DNA from: an uncultured Gammaproteobacteria bacterium
Lineage (GTDB): Bacteria; Pseudomonadota; Gammaproteobacteria; Chromatiales; Chromatiaceae
Direction of reading: 5' to 3'
NCBI GenBank assembly: GCA_937926265.1
Contig: CALAZS010000043.1
Span: 1 to 60,994 of the forward strand
Length of the DNA: 60,994 bases
Positions 58,485-60,994 of this stretch are shown here, in pieces; positions within the stretch are counted from its first letter, which is position 1, and the number at the start of each line of letters is the position of its first letter. The position numbers and the translations under genes were made by a program. Below the pieces are notes generated by a model, which worked only from the letters and a program-made list of their open reading frames with translations, searched no databases and had not been told where the DNA came from.

Positions 58485-60161
58485 TCAAGAATCTACTGGC
58501 TTAATCGATTCTGTAACAACCTCGCCATCAAACTTGTTTTGAAAAGCCTGCACGTAGGGATCCTGCATAATTTCATCTTCCGCTGAAGACTGCCTGGCCT
58601 GTTGATTTTTTTCTTTCTGCTGTTGCGGCGTAGCCGCTGAAGGTTCTTCAACATCAATTTTAACGGTCAAGCCGGGGAATGCATCCTGCAACGATTTACA
58701 CAGCATTTTCTCTGCTCTTGAATCTTTTAAGGAAGCATGAGCAGGATCAAGCGCAAGTTGTAACTGCTTTTCATCCCAGTTTTTAACCGCACAATGACCG
58801 GCAAACTGACCGGTCAGACCACCAAGACCGAGCTGTTTAATGATTTCAGACCAATCCTGACCGGCAGGATTTTTAATAACGGGGGCAACTGCTTTTACCT
58901 CAGATTTAACCTCAGGCTTCGTCGGAGCCGGGGTTGGAGCCGGGGTCGAAGCCGGAATTGGTTTCTGAGTTTGAGCCGGGGCCTGAATTGGGGCCTTTGG
59001 CCCGGGCGCTGAGAATGTTGAGGGTGCTGGCCTGGATTTTTCAGCGGGTTTGCTTTCAGGTTCATTGCCCGCCCGGTCAGCCGGTTTAAATGCCAGCATT
59101 CTGAGCATCAGCATTTCAAAACCCATGCGTGGATCAGGTGCCAGGAAAAGGTCATTTTGTCCAACCAGGCTCATCTGGTAAAAAAGTTGAACGTCTTCAG
59201 GCTTGAACTGCGCAACAAATGCATTCATTTTTTCGGCGTCAATACTGTCTTCGAACCAGTTGATGTCTGCCTGCTGTAACAAGGCAATTTTATGCAGGAA
59301 AGTTAGCAGGCTGGTTAACAGTGAAACAAAATCAATAGACTGCTGTGCCATCTCGTCGATCAGTTTCATCATCGCGGTGGCATCTGCATCCAGCAAAGCC
59401 TGCAGCAGTTTATACACATAATCATGCGAGACAGTGCCAAGCATGCTGGCAACATCATCTTCTCTGACCTGTCCACCACCAAATACTATCGATTGATCCA
59501 ACAGACTTAACGCATCACGCATACTGCCATCGGCCGCTATTGAAAGCTGCTGCAGTGCTGAAGCATCAAAAAATATTTTTTCTGATTCCAGAATGGTTTT
59601 TAACTGTCCCTGGATCTGGTCAACCGGCAGGCGTTTTAGATTGAACTGCAAGCAGCGTGATAACACCGTAACAGGTACTTTCTGCGGATCGGTGGTTGCC
59701 AGCAAAAACTTAACATGAGGTGGTGGCTCTTCCAGGGTTTTCAGCAGCGCATTAAAACTGCTGTCAGAGAACATGTGAACTTCGTCAATCAGGTAAACCT
59801 TGTAACGACCGGCAACCGGTGCATAAGGCACGTTTTCCAGAAGTTCGCGGGTCTGATCCACCTTGGTTCGTGATGCCGCATCGACTTCAATCAGGTCAAC
59901 AAAACGGCCTTCATCGATTTCCCTGCAAGAGGCACATTCGCCACAGGGTGTGGAAGTCACGCCGGTTTGGCAATTTAAAGACTTGGCAAGAATGCGTGCC
60001 AGTGTGGTTTTACCTACGCCACGCGTACCGGTAAACAGGTAAGCATGATGTACACGATCATTATCCAATGCATTGGATAATGCACGCACGACGTGCTCCT
60101 GACCGACGAGTTCGGCAAATCCCTTGGGACGCCACTTTCTAGCAAGTACCTGGTATGACAT
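58485..60161 (-). CDS. dnaX: DNA polymerase III tau/gamma subunit
   Basis: A 558-residue clamp-loader ATPase with Walker A FTGTRGVGKTTLARIL, a zinc site (CQTGVTSTPCGECASC), Walker B VYLIDEVHMFS and sensor 1 LATTDPQKVP. A Pro/Ala/Lys linker (about 375-440) leads to the tau C-terminal region. A run of seven A bases (58606-58612 on the plus strand as T) lies late in the gene and could allow slippage, but it is far from the usual gamma frameshift position. The start is duplicated: a decoy ATG lies 16 bases upstream in another frame. Confidence 0.96.
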   Translation of the reverse strand: MSYQVLARKWRPKGFAELVGQEHVVRALSNALDNDRVHHAYLFTGTRGVGKTTLARILAKSLNCQTGVTSTPCGECASCREIDEGRFVDLIEVDAASRTKVDQTRELLENVPYAPVAGRYKVYLIDEVHMFSDSSFNALLKTLEEPPPHVKFLLATTDPQKVPVTVLSRCLQFNLKRLPVDQIQGQLKTILESEKIFFDASALQQLSIAADGSMRDALSLLDQSIVFGGGQVREDDVASMLGTVSHDYVYKLLQALLDADATAMMKLIDEMAQQSIDFVSLLTSLLTFLHKIALLQQADINWFEDSIDAEKMNAFVAQFKPEDVQLFYQMSLVGQNDLFLAPDPRMGFEMLMLRMLAFKPADRAGNEPESKPAEKSRPAPSTFSAPGPKAPIQAPAQTQKPIPASTPAPTPAPTKPEVKSEVKAVAPVIKNPAGQDWSEIIKQLGLGGLTGQFAGHCAVKNWDEKQLQLALDPAHASLKDSRAEKMLCKSLQDAFPGLTVKIDVEEPSAATPQQQKEKNQQARQSSAEDEIMQDPYVQAFQNKFDGEVVTESIKPVDS

Positions 60162-60182
60162 ATAACTGGTAAGACATATAAC
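60151..60182 (-). repeat. Tandem 16-mer at the dnaX start
   Basis: TGGTATGACATATAAC is followed directly by TGGTAAGACATATAAC (15 of 16 identical, plus-strand reading). On the minus strand each copy holds an ATGTC(A/T)TACCAG, so the start codon region of dnaX has been duplicated out of frame. Confidence 0.8.
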
Positions 60183-60270
60183 AGAAGAGTTTCTTAACTA
60201 ACGCTTTTTTATTTAATGACTATACTTGTTTACTCATCTTTATGAAACTCAATAATGGAGAGTCTTTTAC

Positions 60271-60987
60271 ATGAAAATAACAACAGCCTTGATTGCAGCC
60301 TCCCTGGCTACAAGTGCTTCACTGGCACCACTACCTGCCAGCGCCTTCTGGGATGGTCCGTGGGATAGTGGTCCCTGGAGCGGTGGATCCTGGGACAGCG
60401 GCCCATGGAACAATCGTGGCTGGAACAGTGGTAATCCCTGGAATAGAGGCGGTAATCGGGGATTTAACCCAGGATTCAATCGGGGATTCAATCGGGGCTG
60501 GGATGCTCCCTGGGATAGCGGACCCTGGAATGACGGTCCATGGGATAGTGGACCCTGGGGTAACAACTGGGACATGCCTTTTGATGGGCCCTTTGATGGT
60601 CCATGGAAAAGCAATAAGCGTAAATACGGCCCGGGCTATGGTTATGGACCATCCTATGGATACGGACCACAAGGTGGATTCGGTCCTGGAGGTCCCAATA
60701 TGAATCCCAGGATGAACCCCGGAATGAACCCCGGAATCAATCAGGGCATGAAAGCTCCGGCGCCCAGCCCTCTTAAGGTTCCACCACGGTCGACACCTCA
60801 AGGAGCTCAAGGGCCTCAAGGACCCCAGGGACTTCAAGGGCCCGCACCTATGAAAGGTCCCGGACCAGGCCAGCCAAACATGATGGGCCCGGGCATGGGC
60901 GGCAATCCGGCTTACAATAATCAACTGACGCCTCCGCCTCCTCCACCCCCACCACCTTCTGTTGTGACTGAGAGCCAGGGCAAGTAA
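60271..60987 (+). CDS. Secreted Trp/Gly/Pro-rich repeat protein, sulfur-globule-protein-like
   Basis: 238 residues: signal peptide (about 1-25, ending LPASAF), a region of repeated WDSGPW/WNxG units (about 27-110), a Gly/Tyr part (GPGYGYGPSYGYGPQGG), Asn-Pro-Gly-Met repeats, a collagen-like GPQGPQG run (about 180-190) and a Pro tract near the C-terminus. Sulfur globule envelope proteins of purple sulfur bacteria have this kind of WGPWG- and Gly-rich sequence, but the likeness is one of composition. Other structural or adhesive roles fit too. GGAGAG lies 10 bases before ATG 60271. Confidence 0.6.
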   Translation: MKITTALIAASLATSASLAPLPASAFWDGPWDSGPWSGGSWDSGPWNNRGWNSGNPWNRGGNRGFNPGFNRGFNRGWDAPWDSGPWNDGPWDSGPWGNNWDMPFDGPFDGPWKSNKRKYGPGYGYGPSYGYGPQGGFGPGGPNMNPRMNPGMNPGINQGMKAPAPSPLKVPPRSTPQGAQGPQGPQGLQGPAPMKGPGPGQPNMMGPGMGGNPAYNNQLTPPPPPPPPPSVVTESQGK

Positions 60988-60994
60988 GCCAAAA

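Noticed and set aside
58601..58616. Programmed frameshift in dnaX at the seven-A run
   Set aside because: The run is near the 3' end, not after the ATPase domains where gamma is made, and no stimulatory hairpin was recognised.
60331..60924. 197-residue open frame on the minus strand opposite the globule-like protein
   Set aside because: Produced by the repetitive, GC-rich codons of the plus-strand gene; no credible start site or family match.
1..60994. tRNA, rRNA or SRP RNA genes
   Set aside because: Intergenic regions, including those near dnaX and pgsA where such genes often lie, were read and show no cloverleaf, CCA end or conserved rRNA sequence.

Overview
This window comes from a gammaproteobacterium of middling G+C content. 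The evidence is gene order: leuC-leuD-leuB-asd-fimV-truA-trpF-trpB-trpA-accD-folC-dedD-cvpA-purF, uvrY-uvrC-pgsA and dnaX-ybaB-recR are blocks known from Pseudomonas, Xanthomonas and relatives. A secreted W/G/P-rich protein resembling sulfur globule proteins and a periplasmic double-thioredoxin protein hint at sulfur metabolism, but they do not prove it. No rRNA, tRNA, CRISPR array, phage module or transposase gene was seen.

Layout. 1-3258: ubiG (5' cut by the window edge), a gph/mupP-like phosphatase, a squalene/phytoene-synthase-fold protein and a YciK-type reductase. 3247-6907: a twin-thioredoxin protein, a ComEA-type DNA-binding protein, a dihydrolipoamide-dehydrogenase-like flavoprotein and a DNA-deoxyinosine glycosylase. 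6954-11612: an RND efflux pair whose pump gene carries an in-frame TAA, then a STAS-like protein. 11697-13645: a multi-PAS protein without a kinase domain, then minE beside a decayed tail of minD. 13735-20876: a seven-gene minus-strand operon (FN3 membrane protein, N-carbamoyl amidase, isochorismatase-fold hydrolase, Na+/solute symporter, 40-residue membrane peptide, carbamoyltransferase with altered amino-acid-site residues, glutamine-dependent amide synthetase), divergent from a marR gene. 21629-30711: a GGDEF/EAL protein, aldolase/dehydrogenase fusion, cysS, two cyclophilins, lpxH, a small membrane protein and a DUF455 protein. 30887-33413: an orphan MotA/MotB-like stator pair and a DUF4124 protein. 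33426-49962: the purF-to-leuC block plus a SixA-like phosphatase. 50001-60987: pgsA, uvrC, a family 5 uracil-DNA glycosylase, uvrY, ppk, a small hypothetical, hinT, recR, ybaB, dnaX and the globule-like protein.

The most unusual signal is not coding. Eight intergenic copies of a structured element (about 100-120 bp) lie at six gene junctions. Each has a conserved core with two small hairpins, both closing on an ATGGAT-type loop, whose stems change between copies while staying paired. The core sits inside long outer arms that are complementary within a copy but unrelated between copies. Two junctions hold a head-to-head pair. A separate 119-bp palindrome lies before truA, and several gene junctions carry 12-16 nt tandem duplications.

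Other points worth a second look are the putative ureido/amide operon, the orphan stator pair with a long periplasmic coiled coil, and the truncated minD beside an intact minE, which looks like a rearrangement scar.
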